This document shows, in pieces, positions 37,095 to 46,502 of a DNA stretch of 64,000 nucleotides; positions within the stretch are counted from its first letter, which is position 1; the number at the start of each line of letters is the position of its first letter. Origin of the DNA: Dendrophyllia cribrosa (Eukaryota > Cnidaria > Anthozoa > Scleractinia > Dendrophylliidae); contig JAJLRJ010000001.1 of assembly GCA_024195265.1 (NCBI GenBank), forward strand, positions 59,999,289 to 60,063,288, written 5' to 3'. The notes under the pieces are model-generated. The model ran no database searches, was not told the origin of the DNA, and was given only the letters and a program-made list of their open reading frames with translations. The position numbers and the translations under genes were made by a program.

Positions 37095-37603
37095 GGGCTA
37101 TAGGAAAAACGCATTTTGATTAAATTAAGTTTAATTTCTCTCAAATAAACTTAAATTACTCACTTTTTGAAGTAATATCCCGTGTCTTTCCTCATATATT
37201 TCGTGAACAAAGCTTGGAAGCCATGCCGCGGTTGTTCAAAAAGTGGATAGCGCTATCCATCGGATAAATCACTATCCAGTGGATAAGCATTAGCAAAACC
37301 AATTGTGTTATCCACTGGATAGTGATTTATCCGATGGATAGCATTATCCACCTTTTGAACAACCGGGGCCAGGCGTTTCTTTTTTCGACCCCGAGTGCCT
37401 GGTGGTTTCTCTCTAGCGCTCAGCGCCCGCGCCTCGGATTCGAAAAAAGCTTGGTCACCATGCATGACTTCCAAGCTTCGTTCATGAAATATATGGGGAG
37501 AAACGACCAAAAAACACAAAGGGCTACTTAAATGTGAGCAATTTAAGTATATTTGAGAGAAATTAAACTTTATTTAGTCGAAATGCATTTTTTCCTATAG
37601 CCC
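37095..37603. mobile_element. Foldback element of about 509 bp with a second hairpin inside
   Basis: Outer arms of about 130 bp start GGGCTATAGGAAAAA and end TTTTTCCTATAGCCC, with AAGCTTGGAAG/CTTCCAAGCTT further in. Nested inside is a second inverted-repeat element at 37230-37364. No target duplication could be fixed. Confidence 0.75.
37230..37364. mobile_element. Nested hairpin MITE, 135 bp
   Basis: The arms start GGTTGTTCAAAAAGTGGATA and end with the inverse. The internal motif TATCCACTGGATA/TATCCAGTGGATA makes a strong stem. Confidence 0.85.
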
Positions 37604-38934
37604 AAAATATGAACTGTAATGTCCGTTTTTTGTAGTTATATTAAAGTAACCTTCAGGACTTACTTGTTTAAAGATTCATACGTACTCGGTATTTCTATCT
37701 TTTATTTCTATCTTTTAACTAAGATCAGAACTCCACTATGCTACAAGAAATAAACTCCATATACATACAATAAGACTTGTTGTTGTTGTTGCTTTTCAGT
37801 TTTGTCTCGCAAAACGTCTAATGGATTTCAATGTATCTCTAGTAAGCCCCCTGGCTCAAGAAGGGGAAAGAGTAGGGGGGTTTGTTTCAAATCGCAAAAT
37901 TTAGTCAAAACTCCAATTAATTCACAGTTTTTAAATTGCTTCCTAAGACCACGAAAACAGAACATGAAATTGTGTTTGAATCACCGATTTCATGCACTAA
38001 TACAAGGTACTATTGGTCATACCATTTAAAGATACTTAAACGTTTCTCCACGAACTGGCTCAGCACTCAGCAGTACGAAGCGTCCGGTTCAATGTCAATT
38101 ATTTAAATGACTAGGAACACTGTTCACAAAGTTGTAAATTATGAACACTATTATAGCGGAGCTCTGCGGGCCGAAGGCCCGCGCGGAGCCCCATGCTCAT
38201 AGAACCTTTACCCATCATTTTTCATGGTCATGGCTAGCGGAATGTTTCGCGGGCGCGTCGGTCCGTCCGCCGCCGTTGGGCAGGATCTTAGCCAAACTGA
38301 GGCTTTGTTTTCCGCGCGGCCACACAGCCGTGAGCTCGGTAAACACCTTAGTTGGATTGCTGTGTTAAGCGGAGAATTAAAGTCGTTAAGTTTATTTCCC
38401 TGCCGTTTTTCGCGGTTTGTTACTTAAGACAGGGATACTCAGAAGCCGCTTTAGTGGAAAAAGAAGAGCTTTCAGGGATAAAATCTTGCTTCGAGGAACA
38501 TCATACGTTTTTATCAATGCAGGAGCAATGATGGGAGATGGTTTTTTTTTTACGGATTTTAGAACCAAAGATTGGATTTGCAAGTTGTCGAAGGACTTAA
38601 AGGTAAAAAAATTAATTTTTCGATGGAAATTTATGTTGATATCAATCTGTGATTGACTTTTTCTTTGTGCTGTCGTTAGTTTAGAAGAATTGTTTATAAA
38701 ACGTGCTTTAATTCAGCTGTATTGATTTCTTGAATTTCTTGAATTGTACGGTCTAAATGTACTGTGCAGACGTACGGTCGCGTAAGCCTCGCGTAATTCT
38801 GTTTTTGAGAATTGCTAAAATTGAAAAATAGCCGGGCCGTCAATCTTAATTCTTGTGCTTCCGACCTTTCACCTTAGAGAGCGACGCTGTTAGGCTAAGC
38901 CTATCTATATATATTATCTGTAAAACAAAATTTT
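37604..38934. other. Non-coding stretch, nothing firm
   Basis: A G/C-rich patch at 38150-38350 stands out from its AT-rich surroundings and could be an exon or promoter-type region, but no reading frame there has a recognisable product. Confidence 0.4.
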
Positions 38935-38984
38935 TCATGGAAAAATATATGTTCCATATTTTCTCTGTTGTCGGGTGGTTGATA

Positions 38985-39165
38985 AACACCGCAATAAATC
39001 GTCGAAAAAAAACAACAAAAAGAATGTTTGCAGAAACAACTTTTCACGATTGTACCGACCAAGAACCCATTTAAGGTCTCGCACGTCAATCCCGCAGATT
39101 TGCCGAATCCATTCCCCGTGGCACTCGTACTTTGGCTTACCTTTGTTGAACCAGTTCATAGCGCG
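38985..39165 (-). pseudogene. C-terminal fragment of core-2/I-branching GlcNAc-transferase-like gene
   Basis: The minus-strand frame reads MRAMNWFNKGKPKYECHGEWIRQICGIDVRDLKWVLGRYN. The pattern with 'R.iCg..v.DL.WVL' resembles the C-terminal end of beta-1,6-N-acetylglucosaminyltransferases. It lies downstream, on the same strand, of a clearer fragment at 40960-41241. The conserved 'FANKF' that usually follows is absent or altered. It could be a real last exon or a relic. Confidence 0.4.
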
Positions 39166-39298
39166 CATAATGTACTGGGGCTGTGGGCCTACAGTACCCC
39201 TGGGACTCCTGGCTGCTGCTGCTGCAAGGACGCGTAAAATGTCTCCGGAGAAATAATAATAATTAATTGCGTCGACGAAGGAGACGCTTCCTAATCTT

Positions 39299-39461
39299 GT
39301 CGGCTAAGCGGAACGAATCGAGAAAAGTGTCGGTACCAAATCTGCGCCATCTTGAAACGTCACAATAGTATCCAGCATGCTTGGCGCGTCGTCTAAGCGG
39401 AACGAATCGAGAAAAGTGTCGGTACCAAATCTGCGCCATTTTGAAACGTCACAATAGTATC
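39299..39461. repeat. Tandem duplication, two copies of about 74 bp
   Basis: CTAAGCGGAACGAATCGAG and CGGTACCAAATCTGCGCCAT recur in order at 39299-39372 and 39389-39461. Confidence 0.9.
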
Positions 39462-40070
39462 ATCGCAATAGTAGCATCGCGTGGAAATCAGGCATCATCT
39501 TGGGGAGCTGGGTTGCGAAATATCACATGTGAATAATCTATTTGTCTTGATTTAGTTTCGGATATTTTCCCGATTTTGGAATGGAATCGTACGGCTCAAT
39601 ATTTCAATGCCTACTAGGCTAGTAAAAGTACGCAGTGGAAAAATTGGACGAAGGTTCTTCTCCGGACCAAGTAAGTTGTTGGGTCTCTTTGGAATCAAGC
39701 AAGAAGTTACAGATTTTCCCCGCTACCGTTCTGGTATGTTTTGAATGTTCTATCTTGATTTTGCTGTGGTTCTCTGCCTGATTTGGGAAGCATTCACCTA
39801 AATACCGACGTCGTTCTTCGCGATGTTCTACGGTACGGTGCAATTCGCTTAAGTCTTGTAGCAATAATTCACTGACCGGCCGCACCAGGCGAACGCAGAT
39901 TAACATTACAGTGCTCGAAATTGCGCCTGTATCGGGCGCATTTGCGACTAAAGATTTCGCAGTTTTGTGACTAAAATTTGTCTAGCTAATAAAGGAATTA
40001 TATTCAACAGTCTTGTGTCTTACTTGCAACTGGTAGTTGTAATTTTATCCGAAAAATCCTGCGAAATTCA
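39462..40070. other. Non-coding stretch between transferase fragments
   Basis: An open minus-strand frame of 95 codons (39619-39906) shows no recognisable motif and may be chance. Confidence 0.4.
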
Positions 40071-40079
40071 CGTTGAATG

Positions 40080-40255
40080 TAGTCTCCTACGCAGCCGTTA
40101 TTTGTGTCGTCACGCAACGCTCCTCCCCACTAACGGCTGCTGATACCCGAACCACATTCCTTTCGAGATTTTAGCCAATCACCAGCCTGCTTCCATTCCT
40201 GGGAGTGGGGAGGAGCGTTGCGTGACGACACAAATAACGGCTGCGTAGGAGACTA
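40080..40255. mobile_element. MULE-like MITE, 176 bp, 9-bp target duplication
   Basis: Inverted ends of about 50 bp start TAGTCTCCTACGCAGCCG. CGTTGAATG flanks both sides (40071-40079 and 40256-40264). The arms are nearly perfect, suggesting recent activity. Confidence 0.92.
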
Positions 40256-40959
40256 CGTTGAATGTTGCGTGACTTAAACGTCAATTTCATGCTCCATTAC
40301 GCGGTGTCCAAGAACAGGCTTTCTCAGAAATTTCTCATTTCCGGTTCCGGTATTAGTACATGTACTGAGGAGTATGATTTCAGAATCGGAGAAATAACCG
40401 ACAAATATACTATTTATATGTCGGGAAAATCTGAAACCTTTCGGAGTACACAGCACAGCAGGATTTTGCTTGATTCCACGGCGAGAGCGTGAATTTGTTT
40501 GATGACGGCCCGACGTTTTTGCCTGCGTGACATATCTCGCGACATAGCCCTTTTAAACAGTGGCTGAATTAATTCATGAAACTGAGGTACTAGGTCAAGA
40601 CGAGGTGCTACGGGATAAGGAGACGCACTATAATCTATGATTACTACTAGTAATAATAATATTTAACCAGGGAGTCCACTCGCCTTGGCGGCTTTCAGTG
40701 GGGCCCTGCAAATAATAAATTTTAACCTATATAAAAATATACAAATCCTAGCTAAAAAAAACATCATTAAAAATGTTAAAAAGACAATATCAAAAAGGTA
40801 AAAAGAGTAAAACCTATTTCATTTAAAATTATTTCAAAAGTCCCTTAAGTTTGGCTTTAAAAAGCGATAACGAAGATGTCTCTTTCTTCATTATCAAATT
40901 GTTCCAGTCATTAGCAGCTTGAAAAATAAAAGTCTGTTTACCCCAATCAGTACGTACTC

Positions 40960-41241
40960 GGGGGAGAGAACGTACGCTTTGTTCTCAAAACTTCCGTTGC
41001 TAAGCTTGAACTCAATCGCATATTTGGTGCGTTGATATGCCTGAGCAGAATAAAAACTTCCAACGTTGTTTTTCCAGTTGAAACCTTTAAAGGATAGCAC
41101 AATCTCGTGATTGTTGTAAAGGGGAAAATCCTGCTCCACGAGATTTATCAAATACTTCCAGTTTTTACCGGCCCGAAGCAAATCCTCCATGCAATTGAAC
41201 TGTGCGTGCAGAATACTGATATGGGGATATAAGACGTCCAC
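40960..41241 (-). pseudogene. Fragment of core-2/I-branching beta-1,6-GlcNAc-transferase-like gene
   Basis: The minus-strand frame MDVLYPHISILHAQFNCMEDLLRAGKNWKYLINLVEQDFPLYNNHEIV... carries a block typical of GCNT-family Golgi glycosyltransferases (hsQFNCM.DL....W.Y.INL.GQDFPL..N.EIV). These enzymes add branching GlcNAc to O-glycans. The N-terminal anchor and most of the catalytic domain are missing, and the last residues drift into unrelated sequence. With the fragment at 38985-39165 it suggests one decayed minus-strand gene. Confidence 0.65.
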
Positions 41242-42000
41242 TCTTTTTTTTTTCTGTTAATAAAACGTTTGGTAGGCACCTACTCAACTTGGTAGCTGCC
41301 GCTAGGAATGTTGCGAACTATTTTAAATCAACGTGAATGCAATAAAAGTTTTGTAACATGTAAATAGCCTGCAAGAGTTAGCACGTTTTTTTTTCCAAAA
41401 GTTGAGCTGATTTATAAACTAAAATTGCGAAAGCTATTGGAAATTCAAGTTCTGCCACCTACGGAGACGAGTAATGAAAGTGTTCCTTCCTGATAAATTC
41501 GCATATTTTTAGGCTGTACGTTTGCGGTATTTGTTCGTCGTTGTGACGCAGATTGGCATGAATGGTCGTCTTGAAGGTTTGATTTCCTTGGATATTAACC
41601 ATTTCGTGTCACACATGAACCAGTCAGAACTTATAGCAAATATATATACCCGTCTCCAAGCGCGGGTGACGTGTGCAAACAAGTCACAATTAGTTTGTCA
41701 TTACCAATGATTTGTTGAAATTCAGTTTAGCCAATCAGAAAACAACGCAAAACCAAAGCAATCAGGAAATTACTTTCGAGACTCAATTGAAAACCTCTCA
41801 TAATACATGAATGGCATAGCTTTTCATATACTGTCTTCAATTTGAATGAGTTACAACTTTCCTGAACCCAGTATATGGCCTTTTTTAGGAAAATCCTCCT
41901 AAAACAAAAGGCGCTAAATTTGCCGATGTTACGAAAGTTTTGAGGCGATTCTTAGGTTTTAATCTAATTTAATTCGATTCGTTGTGTGCTCCAGACACGG
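41242..42000. other. Non-coding stretch, nothing recognised
   Basis: AT-rich, no gene or bounded repeat was seen. Confidence 0.45.
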
Positions 42001-42078
42001 GTCTGTCGTAGCTCAGTGATTAGAGCATCCAACCGGTGTGCGGAAGGTCATAGGTTCAATTCCTGTCCAGGGCTCAGA
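42001..42078 (+). repeat. tRNA-derived SINE head
   Basis: Contains an A-box-like TAGCTCAGTGATTAGAGCA and a B-box-like GGTCATAGGTTCAATTCC at tRNA spacing, followed by CAG and a T-run. The 3' body is not clearly bounded. The anticodon arm and acceptor do not pair well enough for a working tRNA. Confidence 0.75.
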
Positions 42079-42509
42079 TTTTTTCTTTGTCCCACCTTCG
42101 TGACATATGTTGAACATTACCGAGGAATTAAGAGGCTCTTGGAAAGTATTGCTACTTGCTGACTTGGGCATGATGATGTTCGACCCACGAAATCAGTAGA
42201 ACACTGATCTACAATACAGGAGGAGAGAATCAGTATAGAAAAAAAAGCATTTGAATTTTGGATCCTCGCAGTCGGATGAGCTTCATTTTGTTAAGGTCGT
42301 TAAGACTGGATTATTCGTGGCCTGAATAAAAAGAAGAATACAGGTTATGAATCACACTAAAGATCCCTAAAAAATATGAATCCGCTAGTCGGTTTCTCAC
42401 AAATGCTGCAATCTAATTGGCTACGCTACTTTAATACGGCTACTACGTACGGCAAGGCGTTGATCATTCGGTATCCGAAAACACCCAAAGACATAAATTA
42501 ACAACACAT

Positions 42510-42730
42510 AGTTGATCAATTCTAACAAATACTAAAATGATTGTACAGGTAAGAAAAATTCGTCCAAGAGAATCATCAAAGCCGTCAGGCGTCAAAATTT
42601 CTATCAAATATGCTTGAACAATCCTTACGGAATTTAGACAATAATCACTGTGTGTCACTTATGAGCAAAATTTCACAGCAACACGTTGGTTTGCTTGTTC
42701 TAAAACAATGAAAAGGTGCATTAAAACGGA
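42510..42730. repeat. Dispersed repeat copy A (also at 43645-43873)
   Basis: Colinear with 43645-43873, sharing AGTTGATCAATTCT, AATCATCAAAGCCGTC-like and ACAATGAAAAGGTGCATTAA segments with moderate divergence. Confidence 0.8.
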
Positions 42731-42758
42731 TTAATGCACCTTTTCATTGTTTTGAACA
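42696..42758. repeat. Hairpin at the end of repeat copy A
   Basis: TGTTCTAAAACAATGAAAAG mirrors CTTTTCATTGTTTTGAACA around AACGGAT. Copy B has only the left arm. Confidence 0.88.
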
Positions 42759-42807
42759 GGTTATTATTTGTAATATTCCGCATTCATGCTCACTGAAATG
42801 AAACAAC

Positions 42808-42898
42808 AGGTCATTATTGTGGTCAGTGAAGTGGAACAGGAGGTTATTATTTTTAATAATAACCTCCTGTTCCACCTCACTGACCACAATAATAACCT
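42808..42898. repeat. Long hairpin, arms about 43 bp
   Basis: AGGTCATTATTGTGGTCAGTG... is mirrored around an AATAATTTTTAATAAT-like centre. Confidence 0.88.
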
Positions 42899-43189
42899 AC
42901 TGTTCCACCTCAGTGATTTTCTAGAATCTTCTCAATTTAGCACATCAGCATAATTTATCAAAAATTCCAACATGGATAGCACTCACAACATCCCTGACAA
43001 ATACTTTTGATGTACGTGTCAACAAAATAAACAAAACATCCCTCTGGACCAACAACATACACCCTGTATCTCAGAGGGACTTATGTTTTTAGGTTTTCAA
43101 CTACCTTGGTTAAAATCTCAATATTTTCCATTACATTGAACGTGGAATGAAAAATTATCGACAGTGAATTTCCTATTTTTATCTAAAGC

Positions 43190-43237
43190 TAGACTACGAG
43201 CCTCTTTCTCAGCTTAGCTGAAACTGCCCCCCCTCCC

Positions 43238-43270
<33 letters not shown>

Positions 43271-43359
43271 AGTTTCGCGCGGCCATTATCCATTCGCTAA
43301 TGTTTCTTCGTTTCTCGCTCGATGGACTAAGCTGGGAAAGAGAGACTGCTCGTAGTCTA
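43190..43359. mobile_element. MULE-like MITE, 170 bp, 9-bp target duplication, poly-C inside
   Basis: Ends TAGACTACGAGC and GCTCGTAGTCTA, flanked by ATCTAAAGC on both sides (43181-43189 and 43360-43368). The interior holds a 32-bp C run (43239-43270). Confidence 0.88.
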
Positions 43360-43644
43360 ATCTAAAGCCCATATCCCCAAATTCCTGATTATTACTACTG
43401 CTGACTGTCAAGGAACTTTTTACCCTTGTCATGTAAGAATTGAAACGTTTCAAAAGTGTACTATTAAAATTTCACTTTGCTTGCTCACATTTTTTCCAAG
43501 ATTGCATCCTCCTGATTCCTTTTTCCTATTTTGCGGTAACTTGAGAACTTTATACGCATCTTGTTGTAAAAAGTACCCTACTTGGCCAGTAAAGGATATC
43601 ACAAACGGCGCTTCATATCGCATCGCAGCGTTTCATCGAGGCCA

Positions 43645-43873
43645 TAGTTGATCAATTCTTAGTAACGCTAAACTGATTGTAACGGCAAGAAAAAATTCGC
43701 CCACGGGAGTCATTAAAGCCGTCGTCAGTTTGATTCTTCCCATTACAATGATTAAAATGCTTGCACAATCCTTACGGGATTCAGACAATCACTACTGTCA
43801 CTAATGAGCAAAATTTCACAGCAACTCGTTGGTTTGCTTGTTCTAAAACAATGAAAAGGTGCATTAAAACGGA
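43645..43873. repeat. Dispersed repeat copy B
   Basis: The partner of 42510-42730. Confidence 0.8.
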
Positions 43874-44279
43874 TAATGCCCCCTTGCTCCTCGGCCTTCA
43901 TAAAAATAGTGACCTCACCGAACGCGCTCGGTCATAATTTTTGAGAAAGTGTTGTAGCTCGGGCATTAACAGTTACAGAATAATGCAGATTGAGTTCAAC
44001 GCGGAAATCTAGCCCTTACCTATTTTTATCTAGAGGATTTCGTTGCGAGATAAAGACTTTCATAAGGTCAGTTAATAAATACCGAAAAGGAAATGTAGTG
44101 ATGCTTAAATCCGCCAATACCATATAAATTTAAATTAAACTGGAGCCCCGGTCAGCCACGGTGTGGTTTCAGGTGCACACCGGCCTCGCTGAGAAATTTT
44201 TGTTAGTGGGCACAATCTTCGTAAAATAAAATAAAAAAGACTCAAGAAATAAATGTCCACAGTCAGTTTATCCTTATAA

Positions 44280-44633
44280 GATATCCATTATCCAAAGATC
44301 TGAGTCAGAAAATTGGCAAGACCATCCAGCCTGTGTTTGTCAAACAACATCTTAAATTAAACCGCCGCTTGTTAACTAACAATGTCTTCAGTGTTTACAA
44401 ATTTAAATGTGACCTGTGTGATGCAGGTTATGTTGGTTTCACACGACGGCATTTACATCAACGCCTGGACGAACACAGACACACGTCTTCGTCTATTGGC
44501 AAGCATTTTCGTGATAAGCATTCCTGTACACCGGATGATCTCACCAAGAATTTCACCATCCTTAAAAAATACAAGAACAAGTTTGACTGTCTCGTCTATG
44601 AGATGTTTTTTATTCACGAACTGGGACCAAGTC
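44280..44633 (+). pseudogene. Penelope-like element 3' fragment, GIY-YIG domain, interrupted by a transposon
   Basis: The frame encodes KIGKTIQPVFVKQHLK, then a GIY-YIG endonuclease (VYKFKCDLCDAGYVGFTRRHLHQRLDEHR, SSIGKHFRDKH, ILKKYKNKFDCLVYEMFFI). The RT region is absent. After the codons for ELGPS the frame is cut at 44633 by a 643-bp DNA transposon; the element's own sequence resumes at 45286. Domain integrity here is better than in the minus-strand relative at 34985-35640. Confidence 0.9.
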
Positions 44634-45276
44634 GGCACCGCGGCAGAACGTTTGCGCATGCGTAAACTTCAAGCACTTCCGGTCCGTTAAACTACCAGTC
44701 AACATCGATGCGAACCGCATAAAACAACATTTCTGCATGAACCAACAGACCTAGATTTTCTAGATGCAATGATGAAAGGACCAAAACCGAAGAAAATTAT
44801 GGTACGTACACGATCGGTTCTTGCATGAATACATTTCGAGATGGAGTGAAGACTTGTTTTTTGTGAAAAAATGCGATGCAAAAATTATTTGTTCATATTT
44901 CGTTGTTGGTGCAAACACCAAACCCCTTGGTGCAAACGCTTGAAACTTGAACGATGAAAAAACTTTTCAACGAAACAAACTTTTTCTCTACCTTTGTTTT
45001 ATAACTCCTACTTTTTGTTTTCAAACTTCGCGGTAGGGGAGTTTTATGTTGTTTATGTTGTAGTTCATTTTTTATTTCAGGTAATTTTTGTTTTTCCTTT
45101 GTTTCAAATTCATCAGCATATATTACCATACCCAAAAACAATGGAAAAATAAAAATTACCTGAGATAAAAAAATTAACTACAACATTTACATGGGATTAC
45201 AGTATGTCACCGGAAATGCGTTATTCACCGGATGCTTAGTTTTCTACTCATGCGCAGTGCGTTCTGCCGCGGTGCC
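44634..45276. mobile_element. MULE-like non-autonomous transposon, 643 bp, inserted in Penelope copy
   Basis: Inverted ends start GGCACCGCGGCAGAACG and end CGTTCTGCCGCGGTGCC. The 9-bp sequence GACCAAGTC flanks both sides (44625-44633 and 45277-45285). No transposase frame. Confidence 0.92.
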
Positions 45277-45285
45277 GACCAAGTC

Positions 45286-45520
45286 TCATTGTTCAAAGTG
45301 ACTCTTCGTGCGAAAGTTTTTACATAGTTTTAATTATTTCTTATTGCATGCAGTTTTATTGTTTAACTTTTTAACACCCCGTTTTTCATATTTCACTTCT
45401 TTGTTCAACCATATACTTAGTACTTATGTAAATTCTTATCCTCACTTTTGCTTGATAATGACCGTAGAACGGTCGAAACGTCGCGTTTTAATCCCACTAG
45501 TTTTTACTACAAAACAGTCA
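45286..45520 (+). pseudogene. 3' tail of the interrupted Penelope copy
   Basis: Reading across the duplication, the coding frame resumes with TCATTGTTCAAAGTGAC and soon reaches a stop. A non-coding tail with the hammerhead-like motif at 45451-45484 follows. Confidence 0.75.
45451..45484 (+). ncRNA. Hammerhead-like motif in Penelope tail
   Basis: TTGATAATGA, stem CCG/CGG around TAGAA, then TCGAAACGTC: the layout found at 1271-1308 in the other Penelope copy. The first core box is degenerate (TAATGA where CUGANGA is expected), so activity is doubtful. Confidence 0.5.
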
Positions 45521-46460
45521 GTTTACCCTCGGTAAATGCTGGCTGGTGCGGTGGGACCGAGCATTCAAACATAAAAAAAATTCAAATCGTGAAAATATCA
45601 ACGTTAGAACCCCAACAGGTATGCAGGAGGCAGATCTGTTGGTTTTTCACAAGCGTGGCCGAGGGGTTGAACTCGAGTCAGGGTGCCCCTTCTAGGAGGG
45701 TCACCCTCCCTCCATGTAAACAGACCCTTACTTCTTTCGAATCGAAGCTTATGCATTAAAGGGACTGCACACAGTGTCCCGACCGGATGACGTGTTTTCA
45801 CGATTGTGGCCCGGAGCTGCGCTTGCTCAGTAAGCTTGCTTTACTATCTTGAAATATGTAACTGAAAAATTATCGCCAAAAGTGATGAAAGCAAAAAAAT
45901 ATTAACTAAAGAGACAAAATAACTAAACTAAAAAAACTTAAAACTCCATCAGAAAGAAAACTTTGATTTCTTGACAGCCTGTCACGAAATCAAAATTGAT
46001 GAACTGTAATCCACTTTCATCCTTGCAATCCTGCACTTTATCTCCAAACTACCGCTTCTGTTTTGCTCTATAGCATCTTTTTATTCAATTTAGTTGTATA
46101 TTTGGTGGCATTTGGCGATATAACACGGAAATTAAGCAAGAGAAATTGCGTTATTTCGACGGGACAGTGTCTCTGAAAGGTAAAAGGCCAGGATGTGAAG
46201 ACGACATTTGCTAATGGGGTTTCTTGATCTGCCTGCAAATAATTAGAAACATCGCACTTCGACAGACGTTTCTTTAAATTGCACAAAGCAATTTGATCTG
46301 TTCTTAAGAATGGTTGGGTCCAGGCAACCACATGACGCCATAAAAATTCGAAATGGCGGCGCGCAGGAAATTTAAAAGCGAAAATAGGCGTTATTCATAT
46401 CCAATTATATTTTACACTATAATATAATAGGACGTATCATAATATAATAATAATAATAAT
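45521..46460. other. Non-coding stretch, nothing recognised
   Basis: No recognisable gene. Short frames on both strands lack family features. Confidence 0.45.
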
Positions 46461-46462
46461 AT

Positions 46463-46502
46463 GATAGGACGTTTACCTGAGTATGCGCTCAGGTAAACGT
46501 CC
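46463..46502. repeat. Hairpin with short AAT microsatellite beside it
   Basis: AGGACGTTTACCTGAG and CTCAGGTAAACGTCC pair around TATGCG. A TAATAATAATAA run precedes it. Confidence 0.88.

Noticed and set aside
42001..42078. Functional tRNA gene
   Set aside because: It is a SINE-type head; acceptor pairing is poor and the downstream sequence is SINE-like.
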